Source: Pipra filicauda (Eukaryota > Chordata > Aves > Passeriformes > Pipridae). From it: a DNA stretch of 64,000 nucleotides. This document shows positions 11,301 through 23,000 of this stretch, in pieces; position 1 is the first letter of the stretch, and each line of letters starts with the position of its first letter. The DNA is taken from assembly GCF_003945595.2 (NCBI RefSeq), contig NW_024104314.1, positions 744,001 through 808,000 of the forward strand, in the 5' to 3' direction. The translations under genes were made by a program, and so were the position numbers. The notes below the pieces were generated by a model, which saw only the letters and a list, made by a program, of their open reading frames with translations, made no database searches and was not told the origin of the DNA.

Positions 11301-14300
11301 AGGCAAGATGTTACTGAGTTCACCTTGGCTAAGTCGGTGGCCAGGATTGTTAATTCCCATTTTTTGTGGTGTTGCCACAAGCCATGTCAGCATTCCTTAC
11401 AGTGCAAGTGCCTGCACTGGGAGGAGTTAATTGAACATGTATCTGCTGATAATTGTGGTGAGTGGATATTGTAATAACGTGGAACATAAAATCAGATATG
11501 CAAGGAAGGGACTTGTGAGAATGTCTGAAATATGACTGGCCAGGTGGGGTTTGAGAAGGTGCAAGATTAATCATCAGGAGGATTTGGAAGAGGCGAAAAC
11601 AAGATTACTGTCCATATAGGGTTTCTTATATATGTAGAGTATCTCTCAACTTGCCACCACAACTTCGTTGTGGTCTATGCCACCAAAGTCTGTGTTCCAG
11701 CTGTTAAAAAAGCATCTCACTGATGTTTATAAAGCTTTTAAACACTTGTTATTCTATACTTTGATATTTCAGTAGTTTTAAATAACCTGATTGTGGTTTA
11801 CCTGTTCAGTGCCTGCACGTTTCCCATATTGGCTTGTCATTTGTTGGGTTGTGGCATTAAATATAACACACTTAATAACTTTTTACTTAGGAATAAGTAA
11901 CTCCAATTGCCACTTAGTGTATTGATTTCATCTGCAGTGGGAGAAGCCAAACATAGCTTTGACTTAAAAGCAAATCTTTTTTTTTCTCCTCAAGACTTCA
12001 AGACTGACTTTGAATCAAAATGTTTCTGGGTAAACTCAGGGTTAAAAAGTATAATTGGGGCTGGAACAACTAGATTTGTTTGAGTCATGTTCCTGTTTTG
12101 GGCAGTGGCTGTAGGAGGTACAACAACAATCACAGTGATGATTCAGCAGAGATAAAACAGGCCTGTTTATGAATGGGCTGTCCATGGGGAAAACTGCTGT
12201 ACATAAAGATGCTTAGAAGGTTAAAATGTTACATGGTTAAAATGTTACATGAAAAGTCCCTTTCTAGAGGCTTATTCCACGTTTTCATGATGAAATGGCA
12301 GCTGATTATTTTGGTTGAGAGGCTCTAAACGTCACTTCTTTGAGTATGGTCTGTCACTAACAAAAATGAACGTGCAGCAGTGTCAGCAAGGAGCAGTGTT
12401 GGGTGTGTGGAAACATAACTGAAATACTGCTTGAAGGGATTACATTTTACACAGAGTGCCTTGGCTTGAGAGGTGATTTGAGGGAAAACAAAATAATCTT
12501 GGCATTTTTAATTTCATTACATGTAAACTCTGAGTGGCAGAGAATTCCAGTGGCAACAGAATTCCAGCATCACAGAAGTGTTGTGTTACACAGTGGAACC
12601 TCAAGTACTAACAAGTAAAACCCATGGAATCAGCAGTCTAGTGTATTATCTGTATGGAAAACTTTTTTTGGATCAAAAAAATACAAAATGTGGATTTAAT
12701 TAGCTTGGAGCAGTGAGTATCCTAGTAAAAGTGAGTAGTACAGTACCACTACTCCATAGAGCTTGTTGTAATTGCACTTGGTACTTTTGATGGGATATTT
12801 GCAAAGTGGCATCCACGGGGGGAAAGCTCCATGTGAACTTTCAAATAGCTTAGGAAAGTGCCTTCAACTCATTGAGGTGTGTGAACTCAGCCGGAGTTGA
12901 TGTGTATTCTGAATATAGTCTTTAAAGTGCAAACCCATAGAATCGTCAACTTCTCACCTGGTTCTTTTTCAGGATGGAAAACTTAATGCACCAATAAGGA
13001 AGGGGTTGAAAACTTCACAGAAATTCTACTGCTGTCCTATTGAAGGCTGCCCTAGAGGACCAAACAGACCATTTTCCCAATTTTCTCTTGTAAAACAGGT
13101 ATTCCTGTTTCGTGAAGTATTTTCGCACTGGTTTAGTCCTGACTGTCTCTACTCTGCTTTTGCACTCAGATATCATCAAAGCTTCTCAGCATGTCTGCAG
13201 AAGTTAAAGAACTGTAGGCAGAAACTCCAATGTGCATGTGGTTAATGAATTTGCATGTTTGCATGTTGATATTAGAGGACTTGAACCTTTTGATCAGGCA
13301 GATGCCAGTATGTTCTGCTGAACTGGAATACAGCCCCTCTCCACAAATTAGATGGAGAAAGATCAAAGGGGGAGGGAATCACAGTAGCAACCAATAAAGG
13401 TTTAAAATGTGGCTGATGCTTTTAACTGCTTTTTCAAGTGGTCGAGAAGGGAGAGTTTGTCTCTGCTTTATTATCAAAATGCATTTGTTTATCAGTTACC
13501 TGTTTAAGAAAACATGTAAGACTTGTTTTCTGAGTGAGTGAGCACAAAGAGCTGGTGCTGCTGGTGCTTACCAGCAATGAACTGGGGAGGCTGTAGGGTT
13601 GGAGTGGCTGGCACTTTGTGCCATAAATGAAAAGGAAAAATCCTGGTGTTTGCTCTGGTGTTGACCTGTATGACTTGAGATTATTTGCTCAGTTGTAGAT
13701 CTTCAGGAGTGTGCACATGTTGCTACATAGACTTACTGTGCTCTGTGGCAAGATTGATCTGTAGATTTATTAATCTTTTTCCATAGGAAGCTTTCAGTGG
13801 CTTTAAGACAGTTAAATATTTTTCTGTGGTTTAAGATACATCTAGCACAAGCAGATTTGCCAACTTTTAATTCTTTCTGTAGTTTTCTTTAAACTTGTAA
13901 CTTATTAGTAGTAAGACTTTAAAGAAAATCGCTACTCTTCAGTGCTACTTAACAACTAAAAAATTGCAAATATTTATGTCTCCCCTAAACATGATTTTCT
14001 TCTCTTTTATCTTCACTGCAGCTAATGTTTGCTTTCCCTTGTGTGTTCTAGCACTTTATGAAAATGCATGCCGAAAAGAAGCACAAATGTGATAAATGTA
14101 GTAACTCCTATGGCACAGAATGGTATTTGAAACGGCATATAGAGGTCTGTGGCAAGACTTTCCAGTGTACTTGTGGGTGCCCCTATGCCAGCAGAACAGC
14201 ATTGCTGTCTCACATTTACAGGACTGGCCATGAAATCCCTGCAGAACACAGGTAAAAGTGAAGCAGTTCAGTAATGGTAACATTCATCCCCAAGTGCTGT

Positions 14301-17021
14301 GTCTCCCATGTGCTGCCTTTTTGTCTCCTTCCTGTTGGTTACATTGAAAATGGCTCACGTTGGCTTAGCTGGGGAGCAGTTTGCAGTTTCTTTGTTCTGG
14401 GGCTTTTAGGAGTTTGTGTTTTGTTGAAGGCAGTGGCGATTTGTCTGATCAGTAAGATCAGGTTTCCCTGTGTATAAAACAAAAAGCACTGATGATGCTG
14501 CACTGCCTGGCGTGAGTGCTGATGGCTCTTGTTGCATCTGCTTTTACAGTTCCTTGAGAGTAGAGATGATTTGTAGATGTTTATAGCTGGTCACTGAGGT
14601 GTGGAATGCAGTTCAGGTTACTTTCTTTTATAGTTTAGTTGTCTTTGCAATTATTAGTGGATTCTTTTTTTACCACCTATTTTTGTATGTTTAGTTTCAC
14701 AGTTGTTTTAACGTGTGCATATATTTCATAAAGGGCACTCTGCTTTCTGAGGCCTAGACTGTCTTTCTTGGAGGTTCAGCTGCTGCTAAATTAAGTTTTG
14801 AGTGAAGGAGTGCTAATTGTCTGTGCAGTTTCTAGACCTTTACCTGTACACTGATGTTAAGAGCCCTGTGCCTTCAGTGCTCAGTCTGAGTTAGCATCAA
14901 AGTAACACATTAAACATCTTCAAATCAGAGTGCCTAATGTGCAAGAGGCAAAAAAACATCTAAACCTCCACCTCCATTTAGAAATAGGTCTCCATAAAAA
15001 AGGTAGCCTTTTTTCTTTGTTTTAAATGAGTGAGGAATGACGTTTAACAAAACTGAACTTTATGATTGTCTTCTCATATCCACCCTCATCTGTAACTTCA
15101 GTTTGTATTTTCAATGCAGTGATGCAAAAGAATGGAAGGCAGATGTTCTGTGCTTGAAAGAAGTATAAATTATTGATCTCGTGTTCACAGGGATCCTCCC
15201 AGCAAGAAAAGGAAAATGGAAACCTCCGCACACAATCAGCAGCTGGCAGAGAAAGCAAACGAAGCGTTCATCAGTACCCACAGTAATGCTCCTGGCACTC
15301 AGGAACTGGAGTCCTCTGAAGTGAAAGCAGTGGCCTCTCTGGAAGGCTCCCACAGCTCTAACTTCACAAACCAAATGCAGCCCAAATGCACCCCGAAGAT
15401 GCTTTTGCCCAAGCCCAAGGTGGCTTTGGTTAAAGTCCCGGTGATGCAGGTGGCTCACTTGCCTGTTTATGTGTCTGCCACAGACCCTTCTGTCAAACCT
15501 GCTGTAGTGGCTGTTGATAATCAAGGTTCAGTTGTAAGTACTGTTCATTTGTTGCCTCAGTCTATAGGAATTCTGATTCCAGCCCTGGAGGCAGAGACCC
15601 TTGTGTTTAAGGACAGTATGCCTGTGTCAAAAGTGACAAGTGCTGGTGATCGGGAGCCTGTGAGCACTGGTGTGCAAGTGGAGCTGGATAAGGTTACACC
15701 AAGTAACACAGGGCAAGAGATGGGCACTGTTTGTCACAAGAACAAAATTTCTTCCATAAATATACAGACTGACTTATCTTATATTTCACAGAACTTTGTC
15801 CCAGCTGCAGCCTGGACTCCCAACTCTTGTGTGTCCTCCTGCTCTCAGACAGATCTGTCCTTCAGCTCCCAGGTTTCCTTGCCCATCAGTGTGCAGACAC
15901 AGACACTGCTGCCTGCTTCCAAACTGACTTCATCCATAGCAGCTCAGACCGATGCTTTCAGTCAGGGGTGTTTCCCAACATGTGGCGTTTCTAGAGAGAC
16001 TCAAACCAGTAGGACACAGGATTGTATTGATGGAAGAGTTCAGATGGACCAGGCTGTCATGTGCAGTGACATCTTTGACAATGTCCCTTCGTCATATAAT
16101 GTTTCTACTCACATTGATCTTCCAGAAAACAATTTAATGCCTGCAAATATAGATCAAACCTTGCTGCAAAGAACTAATTGCAAGAGCCTGAATCAGGACA
16201 CGGTGAAGTCTGAATCCCTGATCAGCTTCACTACACAGACTAATATACTTCCACCTCAAAATACAACGGATAATCAAACCCAGACAATGGACCTGCTAAG
16301 TGATCTGGAAAACATCTTTTCAGGAAACATGTCTGGCCAGACACTGGATAATCGTGGCCTTTTGTCTGAGACGAGTTCTAATGCTGACACACATCTGCCA
16401 TCTGGTCCCTCACAGAGCACAGGGATAGACTTCGACATTGAAGAGTTCTTTTCAGCATCCAATATCCAAACTCAGACTGAAGAGAGTGAGCTTGGTACCC
16501 TAAACTCTGAGCCAGTTTTGGAGTCACTGGACATTGAAACTCAGACTGATTTCTTATTTTCAGATAGTGCCACTCAATCCTATAACTGCCGAGGCAATTC
16601 TAACTTCTTAGGTTTGGAGATGTTTGATACACAGACACAGACAGACCTGAATTTCTTTTTGGACAGTACTACCCACCTGCCTTTAGGAAGCATTCTGAAG
16701 CAGTCCAGTTTCTCCATGAGCACTGACTCATCTGATACAGAAACCCAGACAGAAGTGTACGTGGCTACTAAAACCACACCTACTCAGAATATTGAAAGCA
16801 AAGTCCAGCTCAGCAGTGCTGAGACACAGACTATGGATAGCTGCTTTGAGAACCTGGGCAGTTTATTCCTCACCAGCAATGAGACACAGACAGCAATGGA
16901 TGACTTCCTTCTGGCTGACTTAGCCTGGAATACAATGGAGTCCCAGTTCAGCTCAGTGGAAACACAGACCTGTGAAGAGCTGTGCTCCTTGTTCCAGAGC
17001 TCTGACAAGCCCAGCCACTGA
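8177..17021 (+). CDS. ATMIN: ATM interactor (ASCIZ), complete, four coding exons
   Basis: ATMIN/ASCIZ is a nuclear zinc-finger protein that acts with ATM in some damage responses and drives transcription of the dynein light chain DYNLL1, which binds back and represses it. Exons: 8177-8392, 12973-13098, 14052-14251 and 15191-17021, joined in phase to give 790 residues (human 823). Zinc fingers: C46/C51/H64/H69, C93/C98/H115/H120, a C2HC type from C127, and a Cys-rich one from C153 to H174. PPSKKRKM directly after them is a likely nuclear localisation signal. The C-terminal half is a disordered region with about 14 TQT or QT motifs for DYNLL1. The ATG sits in AGCAACATGG, a strong initiation context, and the N-terminus MAAAAAGRRGG resembles the Ala-rich mammalian one. 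Fully intact. Confidence 0.97.
8623..9020 (+). mobile_element. CR1 LINE 3' fragment in ATMIN intron 1
   Basis: Contains CR1 hallmarks: TTGTTCAGCCTGGAAAACAG, TTCTTCCCTGTGAGGGTGG, GAGGCCCTGGCACAGGTTGC, CCATCCCTGGAAGTGTCCAA, and the terminal CATTCTATGATTCC. It is 5'-truncated, with its 3' end pointing away from the promoter. Confidence 0.92.
9021..12972 (+). other. Remainder of ATMIN intron 1
   Basis: No supported gene. It holds a short GT run near 9090, A/T runs near 9370 and 9400, and a perfect 16-bp tandem duplication at 12219-12250. Open frames here are short and unsupported. Confidence 0.7.
12219..12250. repeat. Perfect 16-bp tandem duplication
   Basis: GGTTAAAATGTTACAT occurs twice back to back within ATMIN intron 1. 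Confidence 0.85.
12973..13098 (+). CDS. ATMIN: ATMIN exon 2 (second zinc finger, first half)
   Basis: 42 codons, phase 0 at both ends, with KFYCCPIEGCPRGPNRPFSQ, nearly identical to the human protein. Acceptor TTTTTCAG, donor GTATTC. Confidence 0.96.
14052..14251 (+). CDS. ATMIN: ATMIN exon 3 (zinc fingers 2-4)
   Basis: Begins HFMKMHAEKKHKCDKCSNSY and ends GHEIPAEH plus two bases of an Arg codon. Completes finger 2 and carries fingers 3 and 4. Nearly identical to the human protein. Confidence 0.97.
15191..17021 (+). CDS. ATMIN: ATMIN exon 4 (NLS, multivalent DYNLL1-binding region, stop)
   Basis: One large terminal exon typical of ATMIN. It opens with DPPSKKRKM (nuclear localisation), then LLPKPKVALVKVPVMQV, then an array of TQT motifs (VQTQT, RETQT, NQTQT, IQTQT, IETQT, DTQTQT, TETQT, AETQT, NETQT, VETQT and variants). 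The segment IDFDIEEFFSASN before the last motifs is conserved. TGA at 17019-17021. Confidence 0.97.
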
Positions 17022-20000
17022 GTGCTACGTGATATAACTGTTCCCTGTGGTTTGAATTTAAGTTATTGGGGTGGGAGATAATGGCTTTACCAAGTGATCC
17101 ACTTCGCATTATTGAATGTAGTTGTCATGAGCAGTTGACCTAAGAGACTTTTCATGCTGAAGGTACTCTCTTGAATATGTGACTTTACATAAACTATGTG
17201 TGTATAAATGGGGGGGAAGGGAGGGGGCTGTAACATGTTGATGTACATTTGAACCTTAAAAATTATGTGGTGCCTATGTTTTTTCCTCAAACTTCTTTAC
17301 AAAGCTGTTACTGCTTTCATTTAAATGGAAGAACTTTTTGAAGTTGTTCTCTATCTCTCTCTCTCTCTATTCCTGGCTTACATGCAGGGTTCCCATGTGC
17401 TGGACCAAAACCCTGACCTGTTCAGTTGAGATGCTTCCCTGAACTTATGGGGGAGGATTCTATTTTTAGTGTAAGCTACTTCTGTTTACTTTTTTTAGTA
17501 GCTTGTATTTTAAATCCGGCATGAACATAATAAGCCGCATTGTCTTCTTTTACTTTCTGCCTTCACAGCTCTTTCTCCTGCATAAGCTGACACTTCCCAA
17601 ATACCTGTCCTACACACTAGACACATAGAGATTCTCGAATTGTTGAACATATTTATTATTAAAAATATCTAGAAAGCAGTACCTTTTTTTTTTTTCTCTC
17701 CCTGAGTGGCACTGATGCCCTTTGAAGGGTAGGAAAAGAACTTGGAGTTCATAGTTCTAGGGAAAATTAGTATGTAGTCCTTTTAGCTAAGGTAATAAAT
17801 GGGACTAACATTTTTAGAGTCTCCAGGGGGGATTTGCTTAAATTATTTCTGTCTGTAAGATACAAATGTTACAATGTGTGTGCCTCAGAGACTGGAATCA
17901 TTTGTTTTTGCTGAAGTTCTCTTAGCTTTATTGCAATACAAGTTGAGAAATGTTACAGTGGTTTATACCTCTCTTACCTTAACAGAAATCTTTAAAAATG
18001 GGAAATTAAATTCCTTAAAACACTCACTCACCTCGACTCCTGTTTTTGGACTTCCTGCTTCCAAAAACAATTGGAATCCATACAGCAGAGCTGGGAAATC
18101 AGCTCACAGAGGCCCTTTCAGAACAGCTCTATCTTGCTTTTGCACGTTGATTCACAGCCCTCAGTTCCTGCAGCTTTTAGAGTTTCCCTGAGTGTAGTCA
18201 AATTCACACAACCCGATTTTTCAGACAAGAAACATCTGACCTCTTGGAATCTTTTTTTTTAATGTTTATTTTGCCCCTCCTGCCACTGTCTGTGGTATTT
18301 TTCATTGGCGTGAGAATACGTGAGTTGTGAATGTATGTTGGAATTTGGCCTTAAGTAATTTTTATCTCTTACTATAATATCTGTGAAATGTAGGCCTCTG
18401 GTTTTGTCCTGGACAGGTTTTAGCTTCTGTAACCTTAAAGGAAGGAGAAACCTCTTCGTGTCAAACTCCTGGGCCTGTAACAGACTTTACTCCTCCCTTG
18501 TCAGAGGAGAAGTGCTGGCTGTGTATTTACTGTGCAGCCCATCAGCAGATGGATGTCCAAGCCTTAGGTTTTGAGGACTCTCTATGCTCTGTGCTGCACA
18601 TTCTCAACTCAAGGATGTGGGAGTTAAGTTACTCATCCGTTGCAGGCAGCTTGTTTTGGTTGAAAATGAGCAGTACCCTTCTTTTTTCCTATTTTTTGTC
18701 TCTTCCTAACACTCTTTAAATTGCCATAGTTAACATGCTGATATGGTGAGCATCTCGACCTTTACTGGAAATAATTTCTTTATATTAACCCTAAAACTCC
18801 CGTTTTCCTCCTGAAATCCCAGCTGTGTTGCCTGTTTAATTTTTCAGCGTTTCTGGGTAGGAGTTCAGACACTTCCAGTCTTTGGCTGAAGAAACTGCAG
18901 AAAGGAATCTTCAGCTCCCCAGGAGCACAGTAATTCTGCTGTGGGGAAAGGCCCCCCAGGTTTCACAGTGTCTAGAGTTCTGATCTGAAAGGTGGGATAT
19001 ATTAAAAAAAGGAAGGCATCACTTGTAATTTTGTTTCCTTTGAAGATATGACTGTTTTATATTTACCTGCCTACTCTGAAACTGGGAAATAAGATAACAA
19101 AGTTTTTTCTAGCAATGTTGCATCTTTACATTTCAAAATGTTTTTCCTTCTTCTTTCTTCCCCTGGATGGAATACCAGAGAACACTTCTCCATACCCAGA
19201 CTTCTCTGTTTCCCACAGAAATGCCTGAAAGAGAAGGTGTTACTGTGAATCTGGTTGGGGAAAAGGGTATTTTCCTCAACTGGCAGAAATGAGAAACTTC
19301 TTTACCTCTGAATGTAGAAAGTCAGTCCTTTTTTCTGCAAGAGAAGGAATCTTAGGTGCTGAAGAGCAGAATTGCTGAGGGGTTTGAGTTGTAGCCATCT
19401 GAGAGACCAGCTGGCATTTAAATTCCCTTGAAACTCATTTACAAATTAGAGTGATAATTGCCACAGTTCTTAATTCTTAACATTGGGGACCTCCAGAAAA
19501 AAAACCCACAGTTTTGTGTGGACAACCTTACAATGTAATCATTACCCAGTTATTGTACTTTGTAATTAAAAGTATTTATGAGCTTTGTGTGCTTTACTAG
19601 AACATGCACATCAGAATAGTTTCATTCATCCTCTGGATTTAAAACAGTTTGAACTTTAATTCGGTGAACACAGTACTACGACATGAAATCATTTACTGAA
19701 AGTGCAGTACTAAGAGGTAATTAAATATGTCTGCACTGTCTTAGGGAAGTGGCTCATTCTGACCAAAATTAACGTTTTTCTTCGCAAAATTGGTTCTCCA
19801 TAAATTATTCATAGAAGTCAGAAACGGGTCTGGATCCTGTGTTGTTGGCTTAAGTCGCTCAGTTTGGATTTATTAAGTATTTTTGTGAAAATGTGGAGAC
19901 TGCAACCAGACTTCACAGTGTGGTGAATCCCACAGTAAGCATCATGAAACCTGATCTGAAATACTGTGCCTGAATATTGCCATTCCTTCACATCTGAACA

Positions 20001-20070
20001 AGTTCTTGAAAAAGGCTAAGTTTCTGTTTTCACCATGATTTTAAAAATAAACTTCAGTCAGAACTATTTC
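17022..20070 (+). other. Probable ATMIN 3'UTR
   Basis: No coding potential seen. AATAAA hexamers on the ATMIN strand occur at 17794-17799 and 20046-20051, and another further out at 22603-22608; any of these may end ATMIN transcripts. Confidence 0.4.
20046..20051 (+). terminator. Candidate distal ATMIN poly(A) signal
   Basis: Canonical AATAAA about 3 kb after the ATMIN stop. The ATMIN 3'UTR is long in mammals too, so this is plausible but unproven. Confidence 0.3.
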
Positions 20071-23000
20071 TTGGTAGAACTAAAATGATACTTATCTCCC
20101 TTTTTCTGCAGTTTGTCTCTGATTTGGTTTTCAAGGCACTGTCTTATTGTAAGTATTGGTCAGCAGTGACTCCTTTACTTGCTCTCTTCTGTATCCTCTG
20201 CTGCCATTAGAGCTGCTCTTCAGAAAGTAACATCAGATTCTCCACAGCCTTTTAGCACAGTTGTGTATCTGGAAGTGATACTAATGTTACTTGAGCTTAC
20301 TCTGTGCATTTTCTGCTTATTTCCATTATGCTGTGATTGCTAGATCTTGATCTGGGTGCCTGTGTAATGCTATTCTAAAACTGAATTAGTAGTTTTGTAG
20401 TTTGATTTGAGCTTTTCTTTAGTATATAAAGATTCAAACAAAGGAAACAGCAAATTTGGGACTTGCATTCTATGAGAGCATAAGCACAAACAAGCTGAAA
20501 AATGAAACATCTGTCTTGTTGCCTCCCATATTTGTTTGTCACAATGCTAAAAGTTTGTATGACAGTAGATGTTTCTTCTACTTGTGGCTTTATTTGCATC
20601 TATTTCTGCTAATACACTTTTAAATACTTTCTGCTGGGGGTAGGGAGGGAGTCCCCCCCAAACTCTTTGTGTTGGCCTAGAGAAATTGGTAGTTTTAAGT
20701 CAGAGTTTGCTAATGCTACACATTCTTAGCTATGCAAAGCTGCTTGTGTCTAGAAAATTTTGACTTCCAAAGCATATGAAAGCATTAAAAAAAATGTATA
20801 TATACCTGCAGCTGTAAATAGCTGTAAACCAAGCCTTGTGAGACCTCGTCTACTTTTGATCAATCCAGTCAGTGTCTGTAACTTAATGTATGTAACTAAC
20901 TCCTCACAGATTTTTATTCCAAGGCTCATACAGAGTCATTTTTTCTGTTGAAAACAAGAGGCTGAATTTCCCTGTTTGTCACACGGACCTTGGTTGTGTA
21001 GGGGCAGCAGAACAAAGAATGCCTTCCCCTGTTCTCAGTCCTGCTCCTGCTGGCACGTGCTCACGGGCTGAATTGATTTTCTTGAGAGGCTGGGTAGAAA
21101 TGTAAGTGTTGGCAGGATCGGGGTCTTAAGGGGTTAGGAGATTTTTTTTTTTTTAATATCCTTTCAAATGTAGGGTAAGTCAATAGAACTGATACTGAAT
21201 CAACTTAGGGTGCTCAACTTGCAAAAGAACATGTTCCTGAAATGACAGCTCAGAGGTGAACCAAATGTACTTGCCTTTGTTGTTAAGGTTGTACAGCTTC
21301 CTTTGCTTTAATATATTTCTGACATGTGCTGGTTTTTTAAACATGATCTTAATGTACAATTTACTGTTCCAAATACATTCACACCAAAATGTTGGTAACA
21401 TTCTGGGCCTTGCAAGCTTTTTTCATTCCTTTTTGGTTTAAGGTGCTGCTATGATGTGTCCTGGTAGAATGGACCTCCTGTGAGCAGGCTGCATTTAGTA
21501 ATTATGAACACTAAGAGGATGTTCAATGGTAGCAAACTTCAGTGCAAGGTGCAAACACACATCCTCTGTTTCTTTTGTTGTTTTTTTAAGAGTTGATGTG
21601 ATTTTCGAGGTGTGCTGGAAGGACTTGCTGCTTAGGGCACGACTGAATTCTCCTGTTTCAAATGCCATTGCTATGCAATGAACAGAACCCAGCCCTGAGC
21701 TCTGCAGTCGGGGTTGGGGTTTGTGTGAGGGAACATTTGTGTTTGTGTGAGGGAATGTTTGTGTTTGTGTGAGGGAACGTTTGGGTTCGTGTGTGTGGCT
21801 CCTCCACTTCCCCACAGATGGCACGGACAGCCCAGAAGCTCCTGAAGGAACTGCCGAGTGGAATAACAGAAGTCCCTTTGTTTGTGATCCTTTTTCATAT
21901 GCTGGCTTTACAGAACCTTCAACAATATGATAGATGACCTGTGGTGATGCAAACTGTGCGTTTCACAACAGCCAGTGCTTTACATGCCTGCTTCAAGCAC
22001 CTGCACGCAGAGCTAGAGTGACAGCACTTCTATCTACAGGTACTTGCAAGTGCATCTGTGATAAAGCTAGATATGAAAGCCATTTTTCTACAGCTTAAAG
22101 AATTCAACACCTGATTAGGATCTCATTGAAACTTGTGATTATTTTGAATGGATGAGTAATAAATCTCATGGGTGAGTCCTTCCCAGAGCATGTGTGAGGT
22201 AATCTCAGCAAGGCTGAGAAATGTCCTTAAAATATTTTTCTTTTCTTCACCAGTGGGATTTTTTTATTTAGTGGACAAATTTAGTTTCCAAAGGATGTTC
22301 ATGTTTAATTCTTGCTGTTTAAGCCAGTAAACTTGCAATGAGCAGACAAAATCAAGCATTCATTTCTTAGACCTATTTTACAAGTGACAATCCCAAAGAA
22401 GGAATGTTGTCCTAGTAACTGTGAAACTTTTAAGTATATTATTGCATGCAGAGAAAACCTTGTGCCAAAATACTGTTTCATATTTCCCTCTGTTGGAAAC
22501 TGAAGTGTTACACAAAGCTACGAGTAAGTTATTCACGAGTGTTGAAACGTTTTGTTCACAAATGAAGCACTTATTTAGTCCTGTAAATTATACATATTTT
22601 GGAATAAAGTTAACTTCAATCAGTTTTTGCCTTCTGTTTTAATGGCCATGGTCTCCTGCCTGCAGAGGCCTGGGGGGGGGTTCAGTGCCTATTGGCAAGT
22701 AGCACCCATTGCTCCTTGACATCTTACCTTTTGAATTGGTAGAGGTTCTGTAAATGAAAACGATTACAATGTCAGTCCTTGATCTCTAGAGGTGGCAAAA
22801 AGGTTCTTCATCTCAAACCTCTCATCAGCATGTGCAAAATGCAATCTTTAATTACCTTGTATGTGCAGTGGAATGAAAAGCTCTGCAGTTTCAGCTTTCT
22901 GACAGGTGCTTTCTACAACAGACTCTCAGGACAGGATTCCTTTGCCTTCTTCCTCAGCTTTACTATCCACCCCTCCTGTAGTTTTTAAGATCTCCAGTGT

